DNA of 64,000 bases from a bacterium 1xD42-87 (GCA_003611805.1 RAYM01000023.1:52445-116444), one strand, 5' to 3'; shown: positions 51,318-60,726, counted from the stretch's first letter. The notes: a model not told the origin generated them from the letters alone. Numbers and translations are program-made.

Positions 51318-52082
51318 ATGGTGAGGCTGGCGTTTGTGGATGATGAGAAAGAATATACGATGGAAATGGAGAGGATCTGTCGGGAATTTGGTGTAGAGAA
51401 CCACTGTGGGATCGAGACATTTTCCTTTACGGACGCGGCGGTTTTTCTGGACGCTTTCCGGGAGGGCGGCTTCGACATGGTTTTTATGGATATTTATATG
51501 GACGGTATGGATGGGGTTTCGGCGGCGGCAAGGATGCGTGAGCGGGATAAAAACTGTCTGCTTGTCTTTCTCACTTCCAGCGCGGAGTTTATGCCGGAGG
51601 CTTTTTCCTGTCATGCCTTTGAGTATGTGACGAAACCTTTTTCCGGGGAGCGCATTGCGGCTGTGCTTCGGGACGCCCTGAAGGTGCTCCCGGACACGGC
51701 AAGGTATATAGAAATTCAAAGCGACAGAAAAACGGTTCCTGTTTTGCTTGGCAGCATTGCCTATGCTGTCACGGATGCGCATTATCTGGAAATCGGAATG
51801 ACGGACGGCAGTACGCTCCGCAGCCGCATGACGCTTGCCGCTCTCCTGGCACAAATAGGAGAGGACGCCCGATTTATTACGATAAACAAAGGAATTGTCG
51901 TGAACGCTGACTATATTCTGACATTTGAGGACAACTGCTGTATCATGGAAAACGGCATACAGTTTCCGGTCCGGGTGCGGGATTTCCTGAAAATTGAACA
52001 GACTGTGCGGAAGTATCATTTTATGAAAATACGTGAGCGTCAGTCCCTTTCGGCGGGGCGGCATGGAAAGAAGGAGGGCTGA
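51318..52082 (+). CDS. LytTR response regulator (AgrA-like)
   Basis: 254 residues. Receiver domain with LAFVDDEKEY and phospho-acceptor in MVFMDIYMDGMDGV, Thr in FLTSSAEF and Lys in VTKPFSG; C-terminal LytTR DNA-binding domain (AYAVTDAHYLEIGMTDGST; FITINKGIVVNADYI). Two bases separate its stop from the sensor kinase start, so they form a two-component pair. GGGG precedes the ATG. Confidence 0.88.
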   Translation: MVRLAFVDDEKEYTMEMERICREFGVENHCGIETFSFTDAAVFLDAFREGGFDMVFMDIYMDGMDGVSAAARMRERDKNCLLVFLTSSAEFMPEAFSCHAFEYVTKPFSGERIAAVLRDALKVLPDTARYIEIQSDRKTVPVLLGSIAYAVTDAHYLEIGMTDGSTLRSRMTLAALLAQIGEDARFITINKGIVVNADYILTFEDNCCIMENGIQFPVRVRDFLKIEQTVRKYHFMKIRERQSLSAGRHGKKEG

Positions 52083-52084
52083 CT

Positions 52085-53401
52085 ATGGATATGGAAAGGT
52101 GGCTGTCCGCGTGGCTGCAGCTGCTTGTGCTGTTTCCGGTGGCGGCATCCTGTTACCTTCCGGCAAAGAATCAGATGAGATACACGCCCCTGAAAACGGC
52201 AGGCATATGTTTTGCCCTGCTGTTTCCCTGTTCCCTGCTCGGCGCATGGCTGCATGGAACATTACAGGTCGGTGCAAACACCGTGTTTTTGTCGTGCCTG
52301 GTGCCTTTTTTCTTTTTGTACCGTTACACGCTGAAAACGGATCTGCCACGCGCCCTTGCCATCTTCGTGGGCGTCTGTGCGGTGCAGACTTTTCCGTTAC
52401 AGTTTGCGTGTGCATTTGACGCATGGCTCCATCCCATGTCCGGGGCGGGGCAGCTCTCCCAGGAAGCGGCGCTGTTGCAGCTTATTCTGGCATGTCTGAT
52501 GCCCGTTGCAGCGGCAAGACCCTCCCTGCGGTATTCTGCGTGGGCAGTTGACAATCTTGATATCCCTAAGGTATGGCATTCAGCAGTGGCGCTGTCTGCG
52601 GTGTTTCTTATTTTTAATGTGCTGGCTTTGCCGGATTCCTACAGTACGCTTTACACAGGGCGGATGTATACCTTGTTCCTTGTGTTTGAGAGCGGCGCGC
52701 TGTCGGTTCTCATCCTTATTTATCTCCTCTTTTATCGGGGCGCCAGACTGATCACGGAACATTCCAGGCTGAAAGAGCGCACCCAGCTCCTTGAAATGCA
52801 GGTGCATCAGTACCGCACACTACAGGATTATATGCAGCAGACCAAGAGAATGCGCCATGATTTCCGCCATCATCTGCGGCTGCTTTCCACCCTGGCGGGT
52901 AAGGGGGATCTGGAAGGCATTCAGACGCATCTGGCGGAATATGAAATCCAGCTGACGGAAAGTACACCAGTCAATTATTGCAAAAACAGTTCGCTGAATG
53001 CGTTGTTTGCCTATTACCGTGAAATGGCGGCACAGGAAGGCATACGCACGGATTTTCATATTAGTCTGCCGGAACCGCTTACAGTCTCCGAACTGGATCT
53101 GGCGTCCCTGTTCGGAAATCTGATGGAAAATGCCATCGCCGGATGCCGGACGCTGCCGGAGGCGGAAAGATATTTCTGTCTGACAGCGGAGGTGCGCCAT
53201 AATAACAGTTTGTATGTGGTTTCCACCAACAGCTTCGACGGGACAGTCCGAAAGGGCAGGGACGGCTATCGCTCCACGAAACATGGCGGAAAAGGGACAG
53301 GGCTTGCCTCCATTGCCGCCATTGCTGAAAAGTATCGGGGGTCGGCGGACTTTTCCAACAGCGACAGGGACTTTTTTGCAGATGTGGCTATGAAAATCTG
53401 A
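52085..53401 (+). CDS. AgrC-like GHKL sensor histidine kinase
   Basis: 438 residues. Six or seven membrane segments (about 1-225) form the sensor; a coiled coil leads to the phospho-acceptor region MRHDFRHHLRLLSTL and a GHKL ATPase (LDLASLFGNLMENAIAGC, N-box; GGKGTGLASIAAIAEKY, G-box). Family members detect peptides or cell-envelope stress. Partner of the upstream LytTR regulator. No autoinducer peptide gene is visible nearby. Confidence 0.87.
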   Translation: MDMERWLSAWLQLLVLFPVAASCYLPAKNQMRYTPLKTAGICFALLFPCSLLGAWLHGTLQVGANTVFLSCLVPFFFLYRYTLKTDLPRALAIFVGVCAVQTFPLQFACAFDAWLHPMSGAGQLSQEAALLQLILACLMPVAAARPSLRYSAWAVDNLDIPKVWHSAVALSAVFLIFNVLALPDSYSTLYTGRMYTLFLVFESGALSVLILIYLLFYRGARLITEHSRLKERTQLLEMQVHQYRTLQDYMQQTKRMRHDFRHHLRLLSTLAGKGDLEGIQTHLAEYEIQLTESTPVNYCKNSSLNALFAYYREMAAQEGIRTDFHISLPEPLTVSELDLASLFGNLMENAIAGCRTLPEAERYFCLTAEVRHNNSLYVVSTNSFDGTVRKGRDGYRSTKHGGKGTGLASIAAIAEKYRGSADFSNSDRDFFADVAMKI

Positions 53402-53420
53402 GAAATGATTGTAGAATAGA

Positions 53421-53450
53421 GTCACAGCCAGGCTGTGACATGGCGGTTAG
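53421..53450 (+). repeat. Palindrome carrying a 19-bp repeat
   Basis: GTCACAGCC (53421-53429) and GGCTGTGAC (53431-53439) form a perfect 9-bp inverted repeat. The 19-base string GCTGTGACATGGCGGTTAG (53432-53450) is also present at 36949-36967, directly after leader-repeat copy 2. Confidence 0.6.
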
Positions 53451-53486
53451 AGTGAAAGGCAATGGCAGGGAGAAAGAGGGAAATTT

Positions 53487-54611
53487 ATGGAAAAGAAAAC
53501 AAAACAGAATTTACTGATCGTGATCGTGGGGGTAGGATTGTTCGCGGCGCTGATGAATCTTCGCGCAGTCATTCTCTTTTTGGAAAAGGGAATAGGGATT
53601 ATCCTGCCGATTATCGTCGGCGGCATACTGGCGCTGTTTATCAACGTGCCAATGACGGGTATTGAAAAGCGGCTCCGCAAGCTGCTGCAGAAAAGGAAAA
53701 AGCAGCCCTCCGACAAGTTTTACCGCATGTTTTCATTTCTGCTCACTTTTGTCTGTGTCGCGCTGGTGCTCACGCTCGTGTTCACCCTGCTCATACCCGA
53801 GCTTGTAAATTCCGCGAAAGGGCTTTATCTGCAAATAGAAGCGCGCCTGCCGGAGTGGATTGCATGGTTGGAGAGCCTTGACCCGGAGGCGGCATGGCTG
53901 GAGGATATGCTTGCGGACATTAATCTGGAAAAGATGATGCAGAATATCGGGGTTGGCGCCAATTTCTTTTTGGAGAGTGTGGTGAGCACGGTATCCTCCG
54001 CCGCGAGCATCGTGATTACGGCGGCTTTCGGGCTGATTATCAGTATTTATCTGGCGCTTGGAAAAGAGCAGATAGGCGGACACGCCAGAAAGCTGTTATA
54101 TGCCTATCTGAAGCCGGCATGGGCGGAAAATGTACTTCATGTCAGCCGGACATTCAGCAGATGCTTTGCCAATTTCCTGTCGGGGCAGTGTACGGAAGCG
54201 GTGATTCTCGGGGTACTGATGTTTGCCGCGTTCACGATCTTTAGACTGCCGTACGGAAGTCTGGTGGGCGTATTGACGGCGGTCTGCGCGATTATCCCGT
54301 ATGTAGGGGCTTTTCTGTCCGGCGCGGTCAGCGTGATTCTGGCTCTGCTGATCAGCCCTGCGCTAGCGGTCCGCTGTCTGATCGTCTATCTGGTCGTCCA
54401 GTTTGTGGAAAACCAGTTTATCTATCCGAGAGTTGTGGGCGGCTCGGTAGGGCTTCCGCCGCTATATACGCTCGTTGCGGCGATGATCGGCGGAAAACTT
54501 TTCGGGATTATGGGAATTATATTCTTTATTCCGATTATGGCGGTGGTGATTGAATTGGTGAAAGAGGATGCTGGGAATCGTTTGAGCCGCAAGGGGAATC
54601 CTGTCATATAA
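53487..54611 (+). CDS. AI-2E/PerM family membrane protein
   Basis: 374 residues with about eight membrane segments. Family pattern: IIVGGILALFINVPMTGIEK, the central soluble segment, LPYGSLVGVLTAVCAIIPYVG and VENQFIYPRVVGGSVGLPP. Members include autoinducer-2 exporters, sodium/proton antiporters and unassigned permeases; the substrate is not inferable. It follows the AgrAC-like pair but with 85 bases and a palindrome between. A terminator follows. Confidence 0.87.
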   Translation: MEKKTKQNLLIVIVGVGLFAALMNLRAVILFLEKGIGIILPIIVGGILALFINVPMTGIEKRLRKLLQKRKKQPSDKFYRMFSFLLTFVCVALVLTLVFTLLIPELVNSAKGLYLQIEARLPEWIAWLESLDPEAAWLEDMLADINLEKMMQNIGVGANFFLESVVSTVSSAASIVITAAFGLIISIYLALGKEQIGGHARKLLYAYLKPAWAENVLHVSRTFSRCFANFLSGQCTEAVILGVLMFAAFTIFRLPYGSLVGVLTAVCAIIPYVGAFLSGAVSVILALLISPALAVRCLIVYLVVQFVENQFIYPRVVGGSVGLPPLYTLVAAMIGGKLFGIMGIIFFIPIMAVVIELVKEDAGNRLSRKGNPVI

Positions 54612-54648
54612 AATCTTTGTAGTCATATGAATAGGGTAACATGGTTAT

Positions 54649-54692
54649 CGGTGATTATATTTGATTCAGAATCAAATGTGGTCACCGTCTTT
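54649..54692 (+). terminator. Terminator after AI-2E-family gene
   Basis: CGGTGA (54649-54654) and TCACCG (54682-54687) enclose ATTTGATT/AATCAAAT, followed by TCTTTTAT. Confidence 0.65.
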
Positions 54693-54769
54693 TATATGGA
54701 ATTTGCTATAATAGAGCGAAAAAGAATTTATAGAGCTTGGCAGCATTCTTCGCTGAGAGGGAGGTATCA

Positions 54770-55173
54770 ATGAGGTATGTAAATGCAAACGATGTTCTGC
54801 CTGTGGACCTGCTTTTTGCGATTCAGACATATTATCAGGACGGCTATCTGTATATAACAGTATGCAAGGTATTTGTGTCCTGCGAAGCGATGGTTTTTCA
54901 CATGTCACGGAACGGGATTTTGATCTCATTCTTTCCAATCCCCCTATCATGCGGATTTTGGCGTGCCGAAAAAGTTCATAGAAGAAGGATTCCGTCATTT
55001 AAAGATTGGCGGCAGTATGGTCATGGTCACTAAAAGGTAAGATTGGTACAAAAATAAGTTGCAGTCTGTGTTCAGCGGGGTTAAAGTGATAGAAGAGGGC
55101 GGGTATTATATTTTTATCTCGCAGAAAAGGGAAGTTCGCAAAACGAAAGAGTTTTTTTGCAATTTCAAGTTCT
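54770..55173 (+). pseudogene. CD3324-like and RsmC-type methyltransferase remnants
   Basis: GAGGGAGG precedes an ATG opening MRYVNANDVLPVDLLFAIQ and GYLYI, the start of a CD3324-family protein. After about 54855 the sequence switches to a class I methyltransferase: FDLILSNPP (catalytic NPPY motif region, broken by a frameshift), then VPKKFIEEGFRHLKIGGSM and MVTKR. A TAA stop (55037-55039) replaces a codon before DWYKNKL, and the frame then goes on to YYIFISQKRE. So two remnants are joined, the second with a frameshift and a nonsense codon. Confidence 0.65.
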
Positions 55174-55193
55174 GATCTCAGCTTCATTTTAAA

Positions 55194-55234
55194 TTTTACA
55201 CAGATTTTACATAGACCATCTTTTAGATTTTACA
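55194..55234 (+). promoter_or_regulatory. Candidate Pho box (TTTTACA repeats)
   Basis: TTTTACA occurs at 55194, 55205 and 55228, spacings of 11 and 23 bases. PhoP of Firmicutes binds TTAACA-like hexamers about 5 bases apart, giving an 11-base period. The site lies 53 bases before the Na/phosphate cotransporter start, with a PhoPR-like pair downstream. Confidence 0.6.
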
Positions 55235-55286
55235 TAGATCAGATAGCATTTGATTATAGGAAAATTCTTGGAAGGATTATAGTCAA

Positions 55287-57047
55287 ATGGATATCTTTGG
55301 ATTGCTGACAATGATTGGCGGGTTGGCATTATTTCTATATGGAATGAAAACGATGGGAGATGCCTTGTCCAAGATGGCAGGCGGCAGGCTGGAGCAAGTA
55401 CTTGAGCGTATGACGAATAATCCTGTGAAGGCTGTCCTGCTTGGGGCAGGTGTGACAGCGGTGATTCAATCTTCTTCCGCTACAACGGTTATGGTAGTGG
55501 GTTTTGTTAATTCTGGCATTATGAAGCTGTCACAGGCAGTCGGCGTGATTATGGGTGCAAATATCGGTACGACAGTTACCTCGTGGATTCTGAGCCTTTC
55601 CGGTATTGAAAGTGGGAATTTCTTTGTAAAACTTTTGAAACCCTCGTCTTTTTCCCCGGTATTGGCACTCATTGGTGTGGTACTGGTGATGTTTATCAAA
55701 AATACGAAAAAGAATGATGTGGGAACAATTCTGATTGGGTTTGCAGTGCTTATGTTTGGAATGGAAAGCATGAGCAGCGCTGTAAAGCCGCTTGAAAATG
55801 TACCGGAATTTACTGCGCTTTTTACGGCGTTTGAAAATCCCGTTTTAGGTATGATAGTCGGAGCGGTTTTGACTGCAGTGATTCAGAGTTCTTCTGCTTC
55901 TGTCGGTATTTTGCAGGCGATGTGTGCCACCGGAAGCGTAACGGTGGGAGCAGCGTTTCCGGTGATTATGGGGCAAAATATAGGAACCTGTGTCACAGCG
56001 TTGCTTTCCGGTGTCGGGGCAAACAGGAATGCAAAAAGGGCATCTTTGGTACATCTTTATTTTAACCTGATAGGTACATTAGTGTTTATGGCAGTATTTT
56101 ATGCCGTGAATCATTTTGTACAGTTTGCTTTTTTGTCGGATACGGCAAATGGTGCAGTCATTGCAGTGATACACAGCTTGTTTAATATTGCCTCGACGAT
56201 CGTGCTGCTTCCGGCTTCTGAGCTGCTGGTAAAACTCGCATATTTTACCATTCCTCAGTCAGAGGATGAAACACTGGAAACGCCAGGGAAAATACTGGAC
56301 GAAAGGTTTTTGGAAAGACCCGCGTTTGCGGTTGCACAATGTAAAAATGCGGCGTGTGATATGGCGCAGCTTATCTTAAAGGCAATGAGTTTATGTGTAT
56401 TAATACAGGAAAAATATGATGAAAATGCAGTGCAGACGATTATGGAAATTGAGCAGGAGGTGGATGCCAGGGAAGATGAGTTAGCGTCCTATCTGACAAA
56501 ACTTTCCACAAAGCCGCTCTCTGAAGGGGACAGTAAAACCATCAATAAATTTGGCAGGTGCATTACGGATTTTGAAAGGATATCTGATTATACAAAGGGC
56601 ATCGCGTTCGCACAAAAGAAGCTGTATAAAAGCAAAGAAAAATTCTCAAGGAAAGCCACTGCCGAAGCAAGGCTGATCTATGAGGCGACCCTCGAGATCG
56701 TGGAATGTACGGTTTCCGGTTTTATACACGGGGATAAAGAGATGGCGTTTCGTATTGATCCGCTTGCCGATGTGATTAGCCGGGTAAAAAAGGATATCCG
56801 AAAAAACCACAGCAAGAGACTGGAAAAGGGGAAGTGCTCTGTGGAACTTGGCATGGCGCTTACAGATATGGTCACTTCCCTGGAGCGTATTGCGAAGCAT
56901 TGTTCCAACATAGCGGAGGAGCAGATGGCATCCGAAACAGACCAGCACGCATTACATCAGTATGCACGGAATATAAAAGAGAGGAACGTGTTGTATAAGG
57001 AGCTGCTTGAAGGATATACGGAAAAATATTCGTTAGAAAAAGCTTGA
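55287..57047 (+). CDS. Na/phosphate cotransporter family protein with PhoU-like tail
   Basis: 586 residues. The membrane part (about 1-320) has the two QSSS repeats typical of Na/Pi-II carriers (VIQSSSATTVMVVGFVNSG and VIQSSSASVGILQAM). The C-terminal cytosolic part (about 345-560) is PhoU-like and helical. Imports phosphate with sodium. Followed by a response regulator and sensor kinase of the PhoPR type, so the three form a phosphate-responsive cluster. Confidence 0.9.
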   Translation: MDIFGLLTMIGGLALFLYGMKTMGDALSKMAGGRLEQVLERMTNNPVKAVLLGAGVTAVIQSSSATTVMVVGFVNSGIMKLSQAVGVIMGANIGTTVTSWILSLSGIESGNFFVKLLKPSSFSPVLALIGVVLVMFIKNTKKNDVGTILIGFAVLMFGMESMSSAVKPLENVPEFTALFTAFENPVLGMIVGAVLTAVIQSSSASVGILQAMCATGSVTVGAAFPVIMGQNIGTCVTALLSGVGANRNAKRASLVHLYFNLIGTLVFMAVFYAVNHFVQFAFLSDTANGAVIAVIHSLFNIASTIVLLPASELLVKLAYFTIPQSEDETLETPGKILDERFLERPAFAVAQCKNAACDMAQLILKAMSLCVLIQEKYDENAVQTIMEIEQEVDAREDELASYLTKLSTKPLSEGDSKTINKFGRCITDFERISDYTKGIAFAQKKLYKSKEKFSRKATAEARLIYEATLEIVECTVSGFIHGDKEMAFRIDPLADVISRVKKDIRKNHSKRLEKGKCSVELGMALTDMVTSLERIAKHCSNIAEEQMASETDQHALHQYARNIKERNVLYKELLEGYTEKYSLEKA

Positions 57048-57133
57048 GGAAACTTGAATTAGAACTGTGTTCAGGCACGGTTTTGCATAAGTGAGCATGA
57101 TTTAAGGAGTTTCACAAAAAGGAGTTAGTGCTT

Positions 57134-57805
57134 ATGTCATTAATCTATATTTTGGAAGATGATAAAAATATTCAGGAAATAGAAAGTTATGCCATAAAGG
57201 GAAACGGATATGATGTACGTGTGTTTGATGATGCGGAAGCATTTGACAGGGGAATGCAGGAAATGAAGCCGGATCTATTGCTCCTCGATGTCATGCTGCC
57301 AGGGGAGGATGGACTGTCTATACTGAAAAGGCTCCGCGCAAATAATGATACAAAAGAAATGCCTATTATACTTGTGACAGCGAAAGATTCAGAAATAGAT
57401 ACCGTAAGGGGACTCGATCTGGGGGCTGATGACTACATTACAAAACCATTTGGCGTGATGGAACTTTTGTCACGCATCAAGGCGATTATGCGGCGCATCA
57501 AACCGATGAGCGATGATGTGGCCTTAAAATATAAAAATATATATCTGGATCAGGACAGACGGCTCTGCCTTGTGGATGGGGAAAACGTGGAACTGACATT
57601 CAAGGAATATGAGCTGCTCCGGCTGTTTCTTTCCAATCTGGGTATTGTACTGACAAGGGAAATAATCATGGAAACTGTATGGGGGACGGATTTTGCAGGG
57701 GAAAGCAGAACCGTTGACATGCATATCAAAACACTCCGTAAAAAGCTGAAAGAAGCGGGCAGCCTGATTATTACTGTGAGGAATGTGGGGTATAAGCTGG
57801 AATGA
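57134..57805 (+). CDS. OmpR/PhoB-type response regulator (PhoP-like)
   Basis: 223 residues: receiver with IYILEDDKNI, phospho-acceptor LLLDVMLPGEDG, LVTAKDSE and DYITKPFG; winged-helix output domain with LTFKEYELLRLFLSN and SRTVDMHIKTLRKKL. A GTG two codons upstream is possible, but the ATG at 57134 with AAGGAG upstream is chosen. Its stop overlaps the kinase start (ATGA), so they are cotranslated. Likely controls the adjacent phosphate transporter. Confidence 0.9.
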   Translation: MSLIYILEDDKNIQEIESYAIKGNGYDVRVFDDAEAFDRGMQEMKPDLLLLDVMLPGEDGLSILKRLRANNDTKEMPIILVTAKDSEIDTVRGLDLGADDYITKPFGVMELLSRIKAIMRRIKPMSDDVALKYKNIYLDQDRRLCLVDGENVELTFKEYELLRLFLSNLGIVLTREIIMETVWGTDFAGESRTVDMHIKTLRKKLKEAGSLIITVRNVGYKLE

Positions 57806-59142
57806 GACAGAAGATAAACAGACGATTCACCAGCATTGCACTTTTTTCCGTTGTGATTACCACGATTTTTATGACTGCGGTGTTCTATTCACAGTTAAAA
57901 AAACAAGTTTTTTCTGACCTTGCGGTTGTGGCAAACATATTGATTGATGAAGGCTCCTACGAGCGAAAAATAGGCAATTTAAGAATTACATTGATAGATG
58001 CAGACGGTAAGGTTTTGTTTGATTCTTCGGTAGATGGGCAGTCGCTTGCAAACCATCTGGACAGGCCGGAAATTGTGGAGGCGATCTCTTCCGAAGTCGG
58101 TATGGGAATAAGAAAGTCAGGCACTCTGTCGGAGAACGTATTTTATTATGCAAAAAAACTGGATAATGGGCAGATACTCAGAGTAGGAAAGGAGGCGCAC
58201 AGCGTTGTGGCTGTTTTTTTGTCGGCCCTTCCAATGGTGTTGACAACGGCAATGTTTCTTGTGATCATCTGTATGATGGTGTCGCACTACCTTACTTCTG
58301 CCATTGTGAAACCGATTGATGAAATGGCAGGGGATATGGAACATATTGATGAAGGGAAAAGTTATCCGGAGCTAATCCCGTTTACAAGAAGAATCCGCTT
58401 ACAGCATGAGGAAATCCTATCGGCAGCAAATATAAGACAGGAATTTACCGCCAATGTAAGCCACGAATTAAAAACACCTCTTGCGGCGATATCAGGCTAC
58501 GCAGAGCTGATGGAAGCTGGACTTGTAGATGAAAAAGAGATTAAGCGCTTTTCAGGGGAAATCCGTAAAAGCGCAGCAAGGCTGCTTACCCTGATCAATG
58601 ACATTATTAAGCTCTCACAATTAGATGCAGGAAATGCAAAAGATATTCTTGATGTGGTAAATTTGGCACAAATTACAAAAGAAAGTGTGGAAATGCTCTC
58701 TTTTGGAGCAGCGAAAAATGGCATTGATGTAATGTATGAAGGAGATGACAGGGCTGAGGTCCATATCGGAAAGGAACTTGCACAGGAGCTTACCTACAAT
58801 TTAATTGAAAACGCCATTCGATATAACAAACCGAACGGCAGAGTGACTGTAAAAGTGCAAAAAGAGGGAACGCAGATTATCTTTTCGGTAGAGGATACCG
58901 GTATCGGCATTCCGCTGGAGCATCAGGAGAGAATTTTTGAACGCTTTTACCGGGTGGATAAAAGCAGGTCGAAGGAACTTGGAGGCACGGGACTTGGACT
59001 TGCAATTGTAAAACATATCTGTAATCTGACAGATGCAGATGTGCATCTGGTGAGTAAGCCCGGAGTTGGAACGAAGATATTTATTGTTTGGGGCAGGGGC
59101 AGTGCAAACTTAGGTGTGTTGGGTTATACAGACCATCCATAA
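57802..59142 (+). CDS. Sensor histidine kinase (PhoR-like)
   Basis: 446 residues: membrane segment (about 10-28), extracellular sensor domain, second membrane segment (about 145-165), HAMP-like linker, phospho-acceptor NVSHELKTPLAAISGYAELM, and ATPase boxes LIENAIRYNKPNG (N), VEDTGIGIP (G1), ERFYRVDKSRSKELGGTG (F) and GLGLAIVKHI (G2). Typical phosphate-sensing kinase layout. Last gene of the cluster. Beyond it, 59143-59501 has no intact gene. Confidence 0.9.
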   Translation: MRQKINRRFTSIALFSVVITTIFMTAVFYSQLKKQVFSDLAVVANILIDEGSYERKIGNLRITLIDADGKVLFDSSVDGQSLANHLDRPEIVEAISSEVGMGIRKSGTLSENVFYYAKKLDNGQILRVGKEAHSVVAVFLSALPMVLTTAMFLVIICMMVSHYLTSAIVKPIDEMAGDMEHIDEGKSYPELIPFTRRIRLQHEEILSAANIRQEFTANVSHELKTPLAAISGYAELMEAGLVDEKEIKRFSGEIRKSAARLLTLINDIIKLSQLDAGNAKDILDVVNLAQITKESVEMLSFGAAKNGIDVMYEGDDRAEVHIGKELAQELTYNLIENAIRYNKPNGRVTVKVQKEGTQIIFSVEDTGIGIPLEHQERIFERFYRVDKSRSKELGGTGLGLAIVKHICNLTDADVHLVSKPGVGTKIFIVWGRGSANLGVLGYTDHP

Positions 59143-59198
59143 GCCCACACAGTTTTTGTGGCAGTAAAGGCAAGCATGGATACTAAAAAAATTTAGGT

Positions 59199-59501
59199 AT
59201 GATGAGCGTACACAGATGTCGGGAAAAACGGCAACAAGGTCTTGTAAAGATTATGCCGGAACGGTTTAGTGAAAAGACTGGCGGTTGTAGACTCATCTTA
59301 GGTCTTACGGCATTTTTGACCAAAAAGGTAGTTTCGGTTGCATCTTCGACTATAAAATATGAAATGCCCTTTATGATTGTGATAACGCTAAGCATATATT
59401 TGCAGTGGCAAGACAGCCGTTTGACCGCAGCAGCGACTTCTTTGAACAATACATTAGGAATCCGGAGTATATCTTGAATTTGAAAGATAAACTAAGTGAG
59501 A
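59199..59501 (+). pseudogene. Degenerate coding remnant, family unknown
   Basis: Frames around 59290-59500 read sensibly in pieces (YGIFDQKGSFGCIFDYK; then, after a stop, DNAKHIFAVARQPFDRSSDF and YIRNPEYILNLKDKLSE). The last piece runs directly into leader-repeat copy 3, which seems to have truncated the gene's end. Not recognised. Confidence 0.35.
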
Positions 59502-59585
59502 AGGTTGAAAGAAAATCTTTCAACCTTGATTTGAGGGTCAAATGAACATGCAAGCATGTTCGCTTGATCTATGGAGGCAAAAATG
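59502..59585 (+). repeat. 84-bp leader repeat, copy 3 (decaying)
   Basis: Same repeat as at 3691 and 36835, with two substitutions (TTGATCT in place of TTGACCC) that weaken hairpin 2. Its terminal ATG opens only four codons. Flanked by gene remnants on both sides. Confidence 0.9.
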
Positions 59586-59643
59586 TCAATCTTGTAGTTA
59601 TCTGGGTGGAGATATCCCCGTAAGTTGTACATGAACCATAGAG

Positions 59644-59692
59644 GCAGAAGGCAGTACACGGATGTGTACAGGTGCTTTCTGCTTTTTGTATT
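59644..59692 (+). terminator. Strong intrinsic terminator
   Basis: GCAGAAGGCA (59644-59653) and TGCTTTCTGC (59673-59682) with an inner GTACAC/GTGTAC stem, followed by TTTTTG and more T. It may be the leader attenuator of the now-dead ABC-F gene just downstream. Confidence 0.8.
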
Positions 59693-59729
59693 TTTGGCAG
59701 TATATTACAAAAAATGAAAGGAATGTGAT

Positions 59730-60170
59730 TCACATAGATGCAGGTCGTGTTGTCTGGCAGCTGAATATATCTGTTGGATACCTCGATCAATATGCAGAGA
59801 TAGAAAAGAATATGACAATGCGGTCTTTTTTGAAATCAGCATTTTCAAGGCTATATCAACTTGAAAGAGAAATGGCAACTTGAGCGAATGGAGAAGATGG
59901 AGGTTTATAGCAAAATCAACCTTAGATAAAACCGGATAATAATAACCTACCGATAAACCCTTTACTAAAAGGTGTTGGGAAATGGAAATAAGGCGTTATC
60001 TCTTTTTGGTCTAATGCCTCCATGCAGCCTATTGGAACGCTAAGTGGCGGTGAGCAGGCTAAAGATGCGCTAAAAACTGCATTGGTGGAATTTGCTGGTA
60101 TAGTTCTTCTTGTTTCGCATGAAGAAACATTTTATAGAGTGCCTTTCAAAACAAAAAATTTGCGATTCAC
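59730..60170 (+). pseudogene. ABC-F ATPase remnant with internal deletion
   Basis: Pieces of an ABC-F protein: GRVVWQLNISVGYLDQYAEI and MTMRSFLKSAFSRLYQLERE (linker after the first Walker A in this family), then after stops, MQPIGTLSGGEQ (ABC signature) joined directly to AKDALKTALVEFAGIVLLVS and HEETFYRV. The Walker B aspartate segment between signature and D-loop is deleted. Distinct from the intact Lsa-like gene at 34-36 kb. Confidence 0.7.
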
Positions 60171-60259
60171 GTAGCCAGATTAACCATTCACGAAGTAGAC
60201 GTTAGAAATCGCCCTGATTTTACCGATAAGCTAGTTGAGGACTGGAGGTGGCAGAAACG

Positions 60260-60726
60260 ATAAAAATTGCGGTGTGTGATGATGAAAAAATATAAGGTCT
60301 TACCTTGTTTCGCTCATCAAAAAGCAGGGCGGGGAATGCGGCATCACGGAATATGCCTCTGCCGATGCGTATCTCTCGGACGGTAAGGAGCATGACATTA
60401 TTTTTCTGGACATAGAGATGGGCGGCTCCGGCGCGGGTCTGGACGGCATGGGGCTGGCAAGGCATATACGGGGCATGGAGGCGCAGAAACAGCCCATCAT
60501 CATTTTTGTGACAGGGTATGAAAAATATGTGTATGACGCATTTGACGTAGGGGCGTTCCAGTATCTGGTAAAGCCCGTAGACGAAGCTTTCCATGTTCCT
60601 TGTTTTGTGGGCGGCGGCTTTCAGGGAGAAAAAATCAAAATCGGCGGTGTAAATATAAAAGTGAAAGGGGATGTGTTCCATGTGACAGTCATGCTGCAGC
60701 AGGGGGAGACGGGAGAAGATAAGTAA
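60260..60726 (+). pseudogene. LytTR-type response regulator remnant
   Basis: GGAGGTGG is followed eight bases later by ATA AAA ATT GCG GTG, that is IKIAVCDDEKI with the initiator apparently changed from ATG to ATA. A frameshift near 60295 leads to LVSLIKKQGGECGITEYASA, IIFLDIEMGGSGAGLDGMGL and FQYLVKPVDEAFH, a receiver domain. After about 60595 unrelated sequence follows (VNIKVKGDVFHVTVMLQQGE) and the LytTR domain is missing. Confidence 0.65.

Noticed and set aside
59371..59553. Minus-strand frame containing HVHLTLKSRLKDFLSTF, also seen opposite leader copy 2
   Set aside because: The shared peptide is only the reverse translation of the 84-bp repeat, not a conserved protein.
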